This document shows, piece by piece, positions 6,520 to 13,634 of a stretch of DNA of 14,183 nt. The translations under genes and the position numbers were made by a program. The stretch covers positions 1-14,183 of the forward strand of contig JNSE01000018.1 in NCBI GenBank assembly GCA_000754455.1, read 5' to 3'. The notes beneath the pieces were generated by a model. That model was not told where the DNA came from, ran no database searches, and was given only the letters and a program-made list of their open reading frames with translations. The number at the start of each line of letters is the position of its first letter. The stretch's first letter is position 1. This DNA comes from an actinobacterium acAMD-2 (GTDB lineage: Bacteria > Actinomycetota > Actinomycetes > UBA12327).

Positions 6520-7260
6520 TTAGGACCAGCGCCCGGTAACCGCGCCCAGCACAGCGACTGCGGCCGCACCGGCTGTCGATGTGCGCATGATGGATTTGCC
6601 CATGTGGACGATTTGAGCACCGGCTTCGCGAAAGGCTTCGACCTCGTCAGCGGTGATTCCACCTTCGGGTCCGACCACGACCACAATTTCACCATCCATT
6701 GGAGGATTCCAATCCGTTAAGGCTGTGGTGGATTCCTCGTGCAAAACAATGGCACCGCTGGCGGCGGCAATCATGGAAACCACATCACCAGTGGTCGCTA
6801 CACCAGTGACTTGGGGAAGGCGCGAGCGTCGTGCTTGTTTTCCTGCGGCTTTGGCGGTGTTTTCCCACTTGGTCAACGCCTTTTCGGCGCGATCACCCTT
6901 CCATTGCGCGATGCAACGCGAAGCCGCCCAGGGAATGATCGCGTCGACGCCGACTTCGGTGAGCAATTCGACAGCCCGTTCACCCCGCTCACCCTTGGGA
7001 ATAGCTTGCACGACAACCAACCGTGGTAATGCGACGTCATCGATGATGCGTTCGACTACTTCGATGACGAGCTCATCAGGGTTGCGCACTTCAACCACAC
7101 AACCGGCGACCACCAGACCATCACCGTCGCTGAGGTCAATGTGTTCCCCGACTTTGACTCGCACCACGCTGACCGCGTGACGACCTTCGGGACCAGACAG
7201 TGTGACTTGCGTTCCCTCGAGTAAGTCCGCTCGAGGGGCTAAGAACATCGGCGCGCTCAC
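6520..7260 (-). CDS. rsmE: 16S rRNA (uracil-1498-N3)-methyltransferase RsmE
   Basis: RsmE methylates N3 of U1498 in 16S rRNA of the assembled 30S subunit using S-adenosylmethionine. The 246-residue product has the N-terminal PUA-like domain (about 1-70, with GPEGRHAVSVVRVKVGE at 23-39) and the C-terminal trefoil-knot SPOUT domain. The knot motifs are VVVVGPEGGIT (193-203), GKSIMRTSTA (221-230) and QAIPKGERGE (85-94). The start is GTG at 7260, overlapping the dnaJ stop as GTGA; an in-frame ATG at residue 5 (7248) is an alternative. Its place behind hrcA-dnaJ is typical of both Firmicutes and Actinomycetota, and the coupling suggests it shares the CIRCE control of that pair. Confidence 0.95.
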   Translation of the reverse strand: MSAPMFLAPRADLLEGTQVTLSGPEGRHAVSVVRVKVGEHIDLSDGDGLVVAGCVVEVRNPDELVIEVVERIIDDVALPRLVVVQAIPKGERGERAVELLTEVGVDAIIPWAASRCIAQWKGDRAEKALTKWENTAKAAGKQARRSRLPQVTGVATTGDVVSMIAAASGAIVLHEESTTALTDWNPPMDGEIVVVVGPEGGITADEVEAFREAGAQIVHMGKSIMRTSTAGAAAVAVLGAVTGRWS

Positions 7261-8393
7261 CGGCCGGTCAACACGTCTTTGATCTTGGTGAAAATCTTGT
7301 TGGGCTCAACCACGGGGGCAAGCTTGGGCGCAACGGATTCCTCGCCACGCAGTCGAGCGATTTCCTCCATGAGTTCGCGTTGCTTTCCTTCGAGCCGTGT
7401 GGGGGTTTCGACCTCAATGTGCACGACGATGTCGCCGCGTCCGCGACCGTGGAGTGGGGGCACTCCGAGCCCAGCAATGCGCACTGTCTGGCCCGATTGC
7501 GTTCCTGAGTCAAGCGTGACCTCTCGCAGGCCATCGAGGGTGTCAAGTTCCAAGGTGGTGCCTAATGCGGCTGCCGTCATAGGGACTTTCAGTCGCGCAT
7601 GCAGGTCGCTACCGTGACGCTCAAAGACTTCGTGTGGCAAAACGATCACTTCAACATAAAGATCGCCATTGGGTCCGCCACCGGGACCGGCTTCGGCCTG
7701 ACCACTGAGTTGAATGCGCGTGCCCGTATCCACACCAGCGACGATGCGTACTTTCACGTTGCGACGGGCAAGGACTCGACCCTCGCCCGAACACTCCGCA
7801 CAAGGAGTGGGCAAGGTCTGGCCATAACCCTGACATTGCGAACATTGACGAGCCGTCATCACTTGACCCAACAACGAACGCTGCATGACTTGTACTGAAC
7901 CGCGACCATTGCAAATGTCGCAGATCAACGGTGAGGTGCCTGGTGCGCAGCAACTGCCATCACAGGTGGGGCAGCGCACGGCTGTTTCAAGTTGCAGCTC
8001 ACGCTCGGCACCAAAAACAGCCTCATGCAACTGCACTTCAACACGGACTAAGGCGTCTTGGCCTCGGCGGGTGCGCGTACGCGGTCCGCGTTGTTGACCA
8101 CCAAAGAAGGCATCCATGATGTCGGTGAAATCGAACCCAAATCCAGCGCCAGGTCCTGGTCCGCCACCACCGCGAGGCGCGCGAGGGTCGGCGCCCATGT
8201 CAAACATTTGACGCTTGTCGGGGTCGGAGAGGACTTCGTAAGCAGCAGCGACTTCCTTGAAACGCTCCTGCGTATTGGGGTCGTCGTTGACGTCAGGGTG
8301 AAGCTCGCGAGCCAAGCGGCGGTAGGCCCGCTTGATTTCGTCAGCAGATGCGTCGCGGGATACACCCAGAACGGCGTAATAATCGTTGGCCAT
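7257..8393 (-). CDS. dnaJ: Chaperone DnaJ (DnaJ2 type, hrcA-linked)
   Basis: A Hsp40 co-chaperone that stimulates DnaK ATP hydrolysis and delivers clients; 378 residues, full length. The J domain is at 3-65 with HPD at 32-34, the Gly/Phe-rich linker at about 72-98, and the zinc-finger domain at 140-203 with four CxxC pairs (Cys140/143, 157/160, 183/186, 197/200). The substrate-binding C-terminal domains follow. The first zinc repeat ends in DGSCC where the family has G-S-G, giving two extra cysteines (147, 148). ATG at 8393 shares one base with the hrcA stop (TAATG). The hrcA linkage identifies this as the second actinobacterial DnaJ rather than the one encoded with dnaK-grpE, which are not in this window. 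Confidence 0.96.
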   Translation of the reverse strand: MANDYYAVLGVSRDASADEIKRAYRRLARELHPDVNDDPNTQERFKEVAAAYEVLSDPDKRQMFDMGADPRAPRGGGGPGPGAGFGFDFTDIMDAFFGGQQRGPRTRTRRGQDALVRVEVQLHEAVFGAERELQLETAVRCPTCDGSCCAPGTSPLICDICNGRGSVQVMQRSLLGQVMTARQCSQCQGYGQTLPTPCAECSGEGRVLARRNVKVRIVAGVDTGTRIQLSGQAEAGPGGGPNGDLYVEVIVLPHEVFERHGSDLHARLKVPMTAAALGTTLELDTLDGLREVTLDSGTQSGQTVRIAGLGVPPLHGRGRGDIVVHIEVETPTRLEGKQRELMEEIARLRGEESVAPKLAPVVEPNKIFTKIKDVLTGR

Positions 8394-9412
8394 TACTGCG
8401 CATCCATCATTCGTCCGAGGTAGCGAGCAACAGCGCGCACCGACGCCATATTGGCGGCATAGTCCATGCGCGTTGGACCCACCACTGCCAGATTGCCCAC
8501 TGCTTGTCCTTCGCCGCCGTAGCTCGATGTCACGATCGAGGCTGTTGAGAGTTGTTGCACATCGTTTTCTGCACCAATGCGCACTGTTGGCTGCTCACTG
8601 GCTTCAACCTCGCCTAATAACTTAAGCAAGACTACGTGCTCTTCCAGCGCTTCAAGGACAGGCTGAACCGTGAGCGGGAAATCGCTAGGAACTCGGGTCA
8701 GGTTAGCCGCCCCTGAAATCACCACTCGCTCCTCGCGCTGACCAGCAACGGTCTCCATCAAGGAAGCGACCAAGGCAACCACTGCTGAGCGCTCGACGGG
8801 GGCAAATTCGGCGGGTAATCCGGCGATTGCATCCGCCACATCGACCATGCGTAGGCCTTGAACACACGCATTGATGCGCTGGCGCACCTTGGCCAGCCCC
8901 TCTTCGGACATGGGTGTCTCTAGATCCACTACTCGTTGCTCGATCCGCCCCGTACTGGCGATCACCACGACCATCACTCGGGTGGGCAGCAGCGACACCA
9001 GTTCAACGTGACGCACAGATGATCGCGGCAGCGAGGGGTACTGCACCACGGCGACTTGGCGCGTGAGCTGCGCTAGCAATCGCACACTGCGATCGACGAC
9101 CTCATCAAGGTCAAAGGCACCTTCAAGGAAGTTTTGAATCGCTCGACGCTCTGGGGTCGAGAGTGCGCGCACTTCAGTCAACTGGTCAACGAAGAGTCGG
9201 TACCCCTTGTCCGTCGGGATGCGTCCGGCCGACGTATGTGGCTGCGCAATGAAGCCTTCGTCTTCTAAGGCAGCCATGTCATTGCGGACGGTGGCCGAGG
9301 ATACGTTGAGGTGGTGGCGATCAACCAAAGCACGAGATCCCACGGGTTCATGCGTGGCGACGTAGTCCTCAACAATGGCGCGCAGGACGGCAAGTCGGCG
9401 ATCTTCACTCAT
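8393..9412 (-). CDS. hrcA: Heat-inducible transcription repressor HrcA
   Basis: HrcA binds CIRCE operators and represses chaperone genes; GroEL assists its folding and so reports on unfolded protein. The 339-residue product has the N-terminal winged helix: VGSRALV (24-30), SSATVRNDMAALEDEGFI (38-55) and the wing-region HTSAGRIPTDKGYR (59-72). The GAF-like dimerisation region and the C-terminus follow in family order. The start is ATG at 9412: GGAGG lies 6 nt upstream and MSEDRR is where HrcA proteins begin. An in-frame start at 9454 would add 14 residues and run through the CIRCE element, so it is rejected. It is first in a coupled hrcA-dnaJ-rsmE unit and should be autoregulated. Confidence 0.96.
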   Translation of the reverse strand: MSEDRRLAVLRAIVEDYVATHEPVGSRALVDRHHLNVSSATVRNDMAALEDEGFIAQPHTSAGRIPTDKGYRLFVDQLTEVRALSTPERRAIQNFLEGAFDLDEVVDRSVRLLAQLTRQVAVVQYPSLPRSSVRHVELVSLLPTRVMVVVIASTGRIEQRVVDLETPMSEEGLAKVRQRINACVQGLRMVDVADAIAGLPAEFAPVERSAVVALVASLMETVAGQREERVVISGAANLTRVPSDFPLTVQPVLEALEEHVVLLKLLGEVEASEQPTVRIGAENDVQQLSTASIVTSSYGGEGQAVGNLAVVGPTRMDYAANMASVRAVARYLGRMMDAQ

Positions 9413-9418
9413 GACCCA

Positions 9419-9423
9419 CCTCC
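9419..9423 (-). promoter_or_regulatory. Shine-Dalgarno of hrcA
   Basis: The minus strand reads GGAGG followed by 6 nt and the ATG at 9412. It fixes the hrcA start and lies only 4 nt downstream of CIRCE. Confidence 0.8.
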
Positions 9424-9427
9424 GGCG

Positions 9428-9454
9428 TTGGCACTTGCTGTCCCTGAGTGCCAA
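9428..9454. promoter_or_regulatory. CIRCE element, HrcA operator
   Basis: On the plus strand the arms are TTGGCACTT and GAGTGCCAA, separated by exactly 9 bases. The CIRCE consensus is TTAGCACTC-N9-GAGTGCTAA. The two arms are complementary at 8 of 9 positions, and both carry GCC/GGC where the consensus has GCT/AGC, a compensated change that keeps the dyad. The element ends 15 nt before the hrcA ATG. A TAGAGT (9459-9454, minus strand) abuts its upstream edge as a possible -10, though no good -35 is visible. Confidence 0.93.
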
Positions 9455-9493
9455 CTCTAGGCGGTAGACACACGTCAGGCGCCTCGAGCCGAG

Positions 9494-10750
9494 CTAGTTC
9501 GTCAGGAGTTCAACGGCTAAACGATCAGCGAGCAGGCGGCCACGCAGGGTCAGGACTGCTCGACCCGCGTCGAAGGCGTGCGGGTCAAGCAACCCCTCAG
9601 TTACAGCTTCTGCCACGCGTTCTTGTCCACTGGATGACAAGGACTCGACCGCAAGCCCGCTAGCCAACCGCAGCCCTAACAAGACGGTCTCGTCAACCTG
9701 TTGTTCAGGGGTCAAAATTTCGCGAGCAGCCGCTGGCGAGACTCCCGCGTTGAGCGCCTTGGCATACGTGGCCGGATGTTTGACATTCCACCAACGCACG
9801 CCGCCGATGTGCGAATGAGCACCGGGCCCAATCCCCCACCAATCCTGACTGGTCCAGTAACCCAGGTTGTGTTGACACTGCCCACCTGGCTTAGCCCAAT
9901 TTGACACCTCATACCACTGCATGCCGGCAGCACTAAAACTTTCATCCGCCATGACGTAGCGGTGCGCCATGACGTCCTCGTTAGCAACAGCGACATCTCC
10001 ACGTGCAACTTGAGCACCGAGGGCAGTTCCATCTTCAACGATCAATGCGTATGCGCTGATGTGGTCTGGTGCGACTTCTAGTGCGGCATCGAGGGATTGC
10101 TGCCACTGCTCATCGGTTTCACCAGGGGCTCCATAAATCAAATCAACGTTGACGTGCGCAAAACCGGCGTCCTTGGCCTCTTCCACCGCATGCTGAACCC
10201 GACCAGGACTGTGTTTGCGGTCAAGGGCCTTCAGGACCGTGGTGTTTGCACTTTGCATCCCAAAGGAAATGCGGTTAAACCCCGCAGTGCGTAGTTGTTC
10301 AAGCCCTATGGCATCAACAGATTCAGGATTGGACTCAATACTGAGCTCGGCCCCGTCGACGATGCCAAACTCGGCGCGAACCACCTCAAGGAATCGAGCA
10401 AAATCAGAAGCGGGCAGCAATGTTGGCGTTCCACCACCGACGAAGAGCATCGAAATCGGCCGCACTGCATCGCCCAACACCGACTGTGCAAGTCGCAATT
10501 CAGCCAGAGCGGTATCTAGGTACGTTGCGCGCGAAGCACCCGGACCTAATTCATCAGCGGTGTAGGTATTGAAGTCGCAATAGCCGCAGCGCGAGGTGCA
10601 AAAGGGAACATGGAGATACAAGCCGAGTTCACGAGTGCCAGCAAATGCCGATGAAGGTAAGGATCCATCGGTGGGGACGGGTTCTCCGTCAGGCAGGGTC
10701 GAAGGCACGTACTCAGTGTGACTCACAAATCGCGAGGAGTCACCCTTCAC
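9494..10750 (-). CDS. hemW: HemW, radical SAM heme chaperone (formerly coproporphyrinogen III oxidase-like)
   Basis: The 418-residue product is a radical SAM protein. The cluster motif is CTSRCGYC, with Cys51, Cys55 and Cys58, followed by DFNTY. GGGTPT (105-110) is the SAM-binding glycine motif. HNLGYW (294-299) is the HemW/HemN-like signature that separates it from true HemN. HemW binds heme and is proposed to insert it into respiratory enzymes; older annotations as oxygen-independent coproporphyrinogen oxidase are likely wrong for this subgroup. GTG at 10750 lies 2 nt after the lepA stop. Because LPDGEPVP (19-26) begins the part conserved in actinobacterial relatives, the GTG at 10708 (residue 15) is a plausible alternative. 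The lepA-hemW pairing and its place before hrcA are common in Actinomycetota. Confidence 0.94.
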   Translation of the reverse strand: MKGDSSRFVSHTEYVPSTLPDGEPVPTDGSLPSSAFAGTRELGLYLHVPFCTSRCGYCDFNTYTADELGPGASRATYLDTALAELRLAQSVLGDAVRPISMLFVGGGTPTLLPASDFARFLEVVRAEFGIVDGAELSIESNPESVDAIGLEQLRTAGFNRISFGMQSANTTVLKALDRKHSPGRVQHAVEEAKDAGFAHVNVDLIYGAPGETDEQWQQSLDAALEVAPDHISAYALIVEDGTALGAQVARGDVAVANEDVMAHRYVMADESFSAAGMQWYEVSNWAKPGGQCQHNLGYWTSQDWWGIGPGAHSHIGGVRWWNVKHPATYAKALNAGVSPAAAREILTPEQQVDETVLLGLRLASGLAVESLSSSGQERVAEAVTEGLLDPHAFDAGRAVLTLRGRLLADRLAVELLTN

Positions 10751-10752
10751 GC

Positions 10753-12621
10753 CTACTTCTTCTGGGTTTCCTTCGTCGGATCTGCTTCGCTTGACAAGGC
10801 TGCGATGAATGCTTCTTGCGGAACCTCTACGCGGCCCACCATCTTCATGCGCTTCTTACCTTCTTTTTGCTTTTCCAACAGCTTGCGCTTACGGGTGATG
10901 TCACCGCCGTAACACTTGGACAACACGTCCTTGCGGATCGCGCGAATGTTTTCGCGGGCAATCACGCGCGCGCCAATAGCAGCCTGGATCGGCACCTCAA
11001 ACTGCTGACGCGGAATCAAATCCTTCAGGCGGCTCGCCATCTTCAATCCGTAGGCGTAGGACTTGTCCTTGTGCACCACCGCGCTGAATGCGTCTACGGC
11101 TTCTCCCTGCAAAAGGATGTCCACCTTGACCAAGTCGGCGACCTGCTCGCCCGTGGGCTCGTAGTCCAGTGAGGCGTAGCCGCGGGTTCGTGACTTGAGT
11201 GCGTCAAAGAAGTCAAAGACGATTTCGGCCAGAGGCAGTTGGTAGCGCAACTCCACGCGGTCTTCGGACAGGTAGTCCATACCCATCAATTGACCGCGTC
11301 GATTCTGACACAGCTCCATGATCGTTCCAACAAATTCAGAGGGCGCCAAGATCGTTGCGCGCACCACGGGTTCGTTGACTTCCGCGATTTTTCCGCTCGG
11401 GAACTCACTGGGATTGGTGACCGTGATCTCTTTGCCATCGTCCATCACTACGCGGTACACCACGTTCGGTGCGGTAGAGATCAGTGCGAGTCCAGCTTCA
11501 CGCTCGAGACGCTCGCGCACGATTTCAAGGTGAAGCAAACCAAGGAAGCCACAACGAAAACCAAAGCCCAACGCAACGGACGTCTCGGGTTCATAAACCA
11601 AGGCCGCATCGTTAAGTTGCAATTTGTCCAACGCATCGCGCAGGTCGGGATAATCCGAACCATCAAGCGGGTATAAACCAGAGAAGACCATGGGCATCGG
11701 GTCCTTGTAACCACCCAATGCCGTAGTGGCTGGCTTATTCAATGTAGTAACGGTGTCACCGACTCGGGATTGGCGAACGTCCTTCACTCCCGTGATCAGG
11801 TAGCCCACTTCGCCCACACCCAGTCCGTCGGATGAGACCGGCTCGGGTGCAATGACACCGACTTCCAACATTTCGTGGGTGGCGTGTGTGGAAAGCATCA
11901 AGATTTTGTCGCGCTTGGACAAATGGCCATCAATCACGCGAACGTAGGTGACCACACCTCGGTACGTGTCATAGACACTGTCAAAGATCAGCGCGCGAGC
12001 CGGCGCATCGGGGTCACCCTTAGGCGCAGGCATCGTGTTGACGACTAGGTCGAGGAGTTCCGTGACACCTTCACCGGTCTTACCCGAGACCCTGAGGACA
12101 TCTTCTGGTTCGCAACCCACCAGGCGGGCTAGCTCGGCTGCATACTTTTCTGGCTGAGCGGCCGGAAGGTCAATCTTGTTCAGCACGGGAATGATGTGCA
12201 GATCGTTTTCCATCGCTAGGTACAAGTTGGCTAGCGTTTGGGCTTCAATCCCCTGCGCGGCATCGACCAACAAGATCGCGCCTTCACACGCGGCCAATGA
12301 GCGAGAGACTTCGTAGGTGAAGTCAACGTGTCCTGGTGTGTCAATCAGATTCAAGATGTGCGTGACCTCAGCGTTCGGTCCATCCTTTGGAGCCCACGGC
12401 AGACGGACCGCCTGAGACTTAATCGTGATGCCGCGTTCGCGCTCGATGTCCATGCGGTCGAGGTATTGCGCTCGCATGTGGCGGGCATCGACGACACCGG
12501 TGAGTTGCAGCATGCGGTCGGCCAGGGTGGATTTACCGTGGTCAATATGCGCGATGATGCAGAAGTTGCGCAGCAGCTCAGGCGGGGTGGCACTGGGCTT
12601 GGGCGCCGGTGACGCAGACAC
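10753..12621 (-). CDS. lepA: Elongation factor 4 (LepA), ribosome-associated GTPase
   Basis: A translational GTPase that acts on ribosomes, linked to back-translocation, initiation and 30S biogenesis; 622 residues. G1 is AHIDHGKST (24-32), switch I is RGITIKSQ (63-70), G3 is DTPGH (94-98) and G4 is NKID (148-151). EF-G-like domains II, III and V follow, and the LepA-specific C-terminal domain is shown by YGGDITRKRKLLEKQKEGKK in the last 60 residues. The start is GTG at 12621, with GAGG about 10 nt upstream. It is divergent from rpsT, an arrangement widespread in bacteria, and is followed after 2 nt by hemW. Confidence 0.97.
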   Translation of the reverse strand: MSASPAPKPSATPPELLRNFCIIAHIDHGKSTLADRMLQLTGVVDARHMRAQYLDRMDIERERGITIKSQAVRLPWAPKDGPNAEVTHILNLIDTPGHVDFTYEVSRSLAACEGAILLVDAAQGIEAQTLANLYLAMENDLHIIPVLNKIDLPAAQPEKYAAELARLVGCEPEDVLRVSGKTGEGVTELLDLVVNTMPAPKGDPDAPARALIFDSVYDTYRGVVTYVRVIDGHLSKRDKILMLSTHATHEMLEVGVIAPEPVSSDGLGVGEVGYLITGVKDVRQSRVGDTVTTLNKPATTALGGYKDPMPMVFSGLYPLDGSDYPDLRDALDKLQLNDAALVYEPETSVALGFGFRCGFLGLLHLEIVRERLEREAGLALISTAPNVVYRVVMDDGKEITVTNPSEFPSGKIAEVNEPVVRATILAPSEFVGTIMELCQNRRGQLMGMDYLSEDRVELRYQLPLAEIVFDFFDALKSRTRGYASLDYEPTGEQVADLVKVDILLQGEAVDAFSAVVHKDKSYAYGLKMASRLKDLIPRQQFEVPIQAAIGARVIARENIRAIRKDVLSKCYGGDITRKRKLLEKQKEGKKRMKMVGRVEVPQEAFIAALSSEADPTKETQKK

Positions 12622-12668
12622 GCGAAAAGCACCTCGAGTCGGTAGGTAGGCGCCTATCGTCCCACGCC

Positions 12669-12698
12669 CGCCCCTGTGGGCTAGTACCCGTAGGGGCG
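12669..12698. repeat. 30-base dyad in the lepA/rpsT divergent region
   Basis: The plus strand has CGCCCCT, GT, GGG, a 6-base loop CTAGTA, then CCC, GT, AGGGGCG. As RNA this is a 12-pair stem, with two G-U wobbles in the middle; as DNA it is an inverted repeat with a small central interruption. A TATCTT (12703-12708) starts 5 bases after it and could be the rpsT -10, which would put the -35 region inside the dyad. An operator or an RNA structure in a lepA or rpsT leader are both possible. Confidence 0.5.
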
Positions 12699-12775
12699 CT
12701 GGTATCTTTTAGGCCTGTACTTCCCTGTTTCTAGCGGTGGCCGCGAGGTCCCCCTTACACCTAAGGCTCTCTTCA

Positions 12776-13036
12776 GTGGCAAATATTAAGTCCCAGATCA
12801 AGCGCATCAAGACCAACGAGAAGGCTCGCCAGCGCAACTTGGCGGTTCGTTCCGGGTTGAAGACCTCGGTTCGTCGCTTCCGTGAGGCCTTCGCTTCTGG
12901 CGACGCCACTGCGACCAACGAGGCTTTGGTCAACGCATCCCGCCAGCTCGACAAGGCAGCCAGCAAGGGTGTTATTCACAAGAACCAGGCAGCCAACCGC
13001 AAGTCGGCCATGGCCAAAAAGGCCGCTAGCCTCTAA
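12776..13036 (+). CDS. rpsT: 30S ribosomal protein S20
   Basis: A small basic primary-binding protein of the 30S subunit, contacting 16S rRNA helices 9 and 44; 86 residues, the usual length. The N-terminus MANIKSQIKRIKTNEKAR and the C-terminal HKNQAANRKSAMAKKA are the family's conserved ends. The start is GTG at 12776 with AAGG 9 nt upstream. Earlier in-frame GTG codons (such as 12737) would add about 13 residues absent from S20. The leader contains GCGG-TGG-CCGC (12734-12744), and CCTT (12753-12756) could pair with the Shine-Dalgarno AAGG (12763-12766). S20 represses its own translation in E. coli, so leader control is plausible but unproven. No clear terminator follows. Confidence 0.97.
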   Translation: MANIKSQIKRIKTNEKARQRNLAVRSGLKTSVRRFREAFASGDATATNEALVNASRQLDKAASKGVIHKNQAANRKSAMAKKAASL

Positions 13037-13050
13037 GACTTTTAGACTTC

Positions 13051-13104
13051 ATGAAGATGACCGTTAACCGTAGTTACCTCACATTGGTTGGGAGTGCTCA
13101 GTGA
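13051..13104 (+). CDS. Possible 17-residue upstream ORF overlapping the copC start
   Basis: ATG at 13051 opens a short frame, MKMTVNRSYLTLVGSAQ, whose TGA overlaps the copC GTG as GTGA, the same overlap used between real genes elsewhere in the window. A second ATG at 13057 is in frame. No Shine-Dalgarno is visible before 13051, although a perfect 10-base palindrome CTTCATGAAG (13048-13057) spans the start. It could be a leader peptide coupling copC translation, or chance. Confidence 0.25.
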   Translation: MKMTVNRSYLTLVGSAQ

Positions 13105-13634
13105 CCACTGCTCGTCAGCACCTACTTTTGGCCGCGATCGGCGGCGCGTTCATGGTGCTGGGGTTCGCTTCCCCAGCAAACGCCCATAGCGAATTGGAAA
13201 AATCAGATCCACGACCTAACTCTCAGGTGCAAGTGAGCCCTGGCTCAGTAGCCCTGACCTTCAACGAGAAGGTTGCCGCCAACGGAAACGGCATTGTTGT
13301 TACCGATGCAGCCGGCAAGCGATTCGACCAAGGAACGGCCATAGTGAGTGGCAACACCGTTAAACAACGCGTCAAGGAAATCACCGCCCCTGGCCCCTAC
13401 ACCGTCCGATACCGCGTAGTTTCGGCCGATGGTCACGTCGTAAGTTCGAAGTACAGCTTCGCCTTCGCCGCTCCCTCATCCGGCACACCCTCAACAACCC
13501 CCGTGGCTTCCACAACAAATCAGAAGTCCACCGGAAATAGCGGGGTCGTAGTGGGTGCCATTGCTGGTGCGATCGCCGGTGGACTCACGGGTGTTTTCCT
13601 CATCCGTCGAAATCGAAGTAAGAACGCCCCATAA
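13101..13634 (+). CDS. copC: CopC-domain copper-binding protein, secreted and membrane-anchored
   Basis: The 177-residue product has a signal peptide (1-28, cleavage after ANA) that leaves His29 as the mature N-terminal residue. The CopC beta-sandwich spans about 29-123. The Cu(II) site of CopC proteins uses His1, then Asp and His in a D-x-H motif; here these are His29, Asp110 and His112 (ADGHVVSSKYSF). After a Ser/Thr/Pro-rich linker (125-147) a glycine- and alanine-rich segment (148-168) precedes RRNRSK, so the domain is tethered outside the cytoplasmic membrane. The Cu(I) Met-rich loop of proteobacterial CopC is not seen. The start is GTG at 13101, with GGAG a few bases upstream and an in-frame stop at 13071. 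copD starts directly after the stop, supporting a joint role in copper uptake or supply to cuproenzymes. Confidence 0.93.
   Translation: MTTARQHLLLAAIGGAFMVLGFASPANAHSELEKSDPRPNSQVQVSPGSVALTFNEKVAANGNGIVVTDAAGKRFDQGTAIVSGNTVKQRVKEITAPGPYTVRYRVVSADGHVVSSKYSFAFAAPSSGTPSTTPVASTTNQKSTGNSGVVVGAIAGAIAGGLTGVFLIRRNRSKNAP

Noticed and set aside
12647..12656. Palindrome TAGGCGCCTA upstream of lepA
   Set aside because: Ten bases with a GGCGCC core are expected by chance in GC-rich spacers, and nothing else around it supports an operator.
12737..12775. Upstream GTG start for rpsT
   Set aside because: It would add residues not found in S20; the GTG at 12776 gives the canonical N-terminus and an 86-residue protein with a Shine-Dalgarno.
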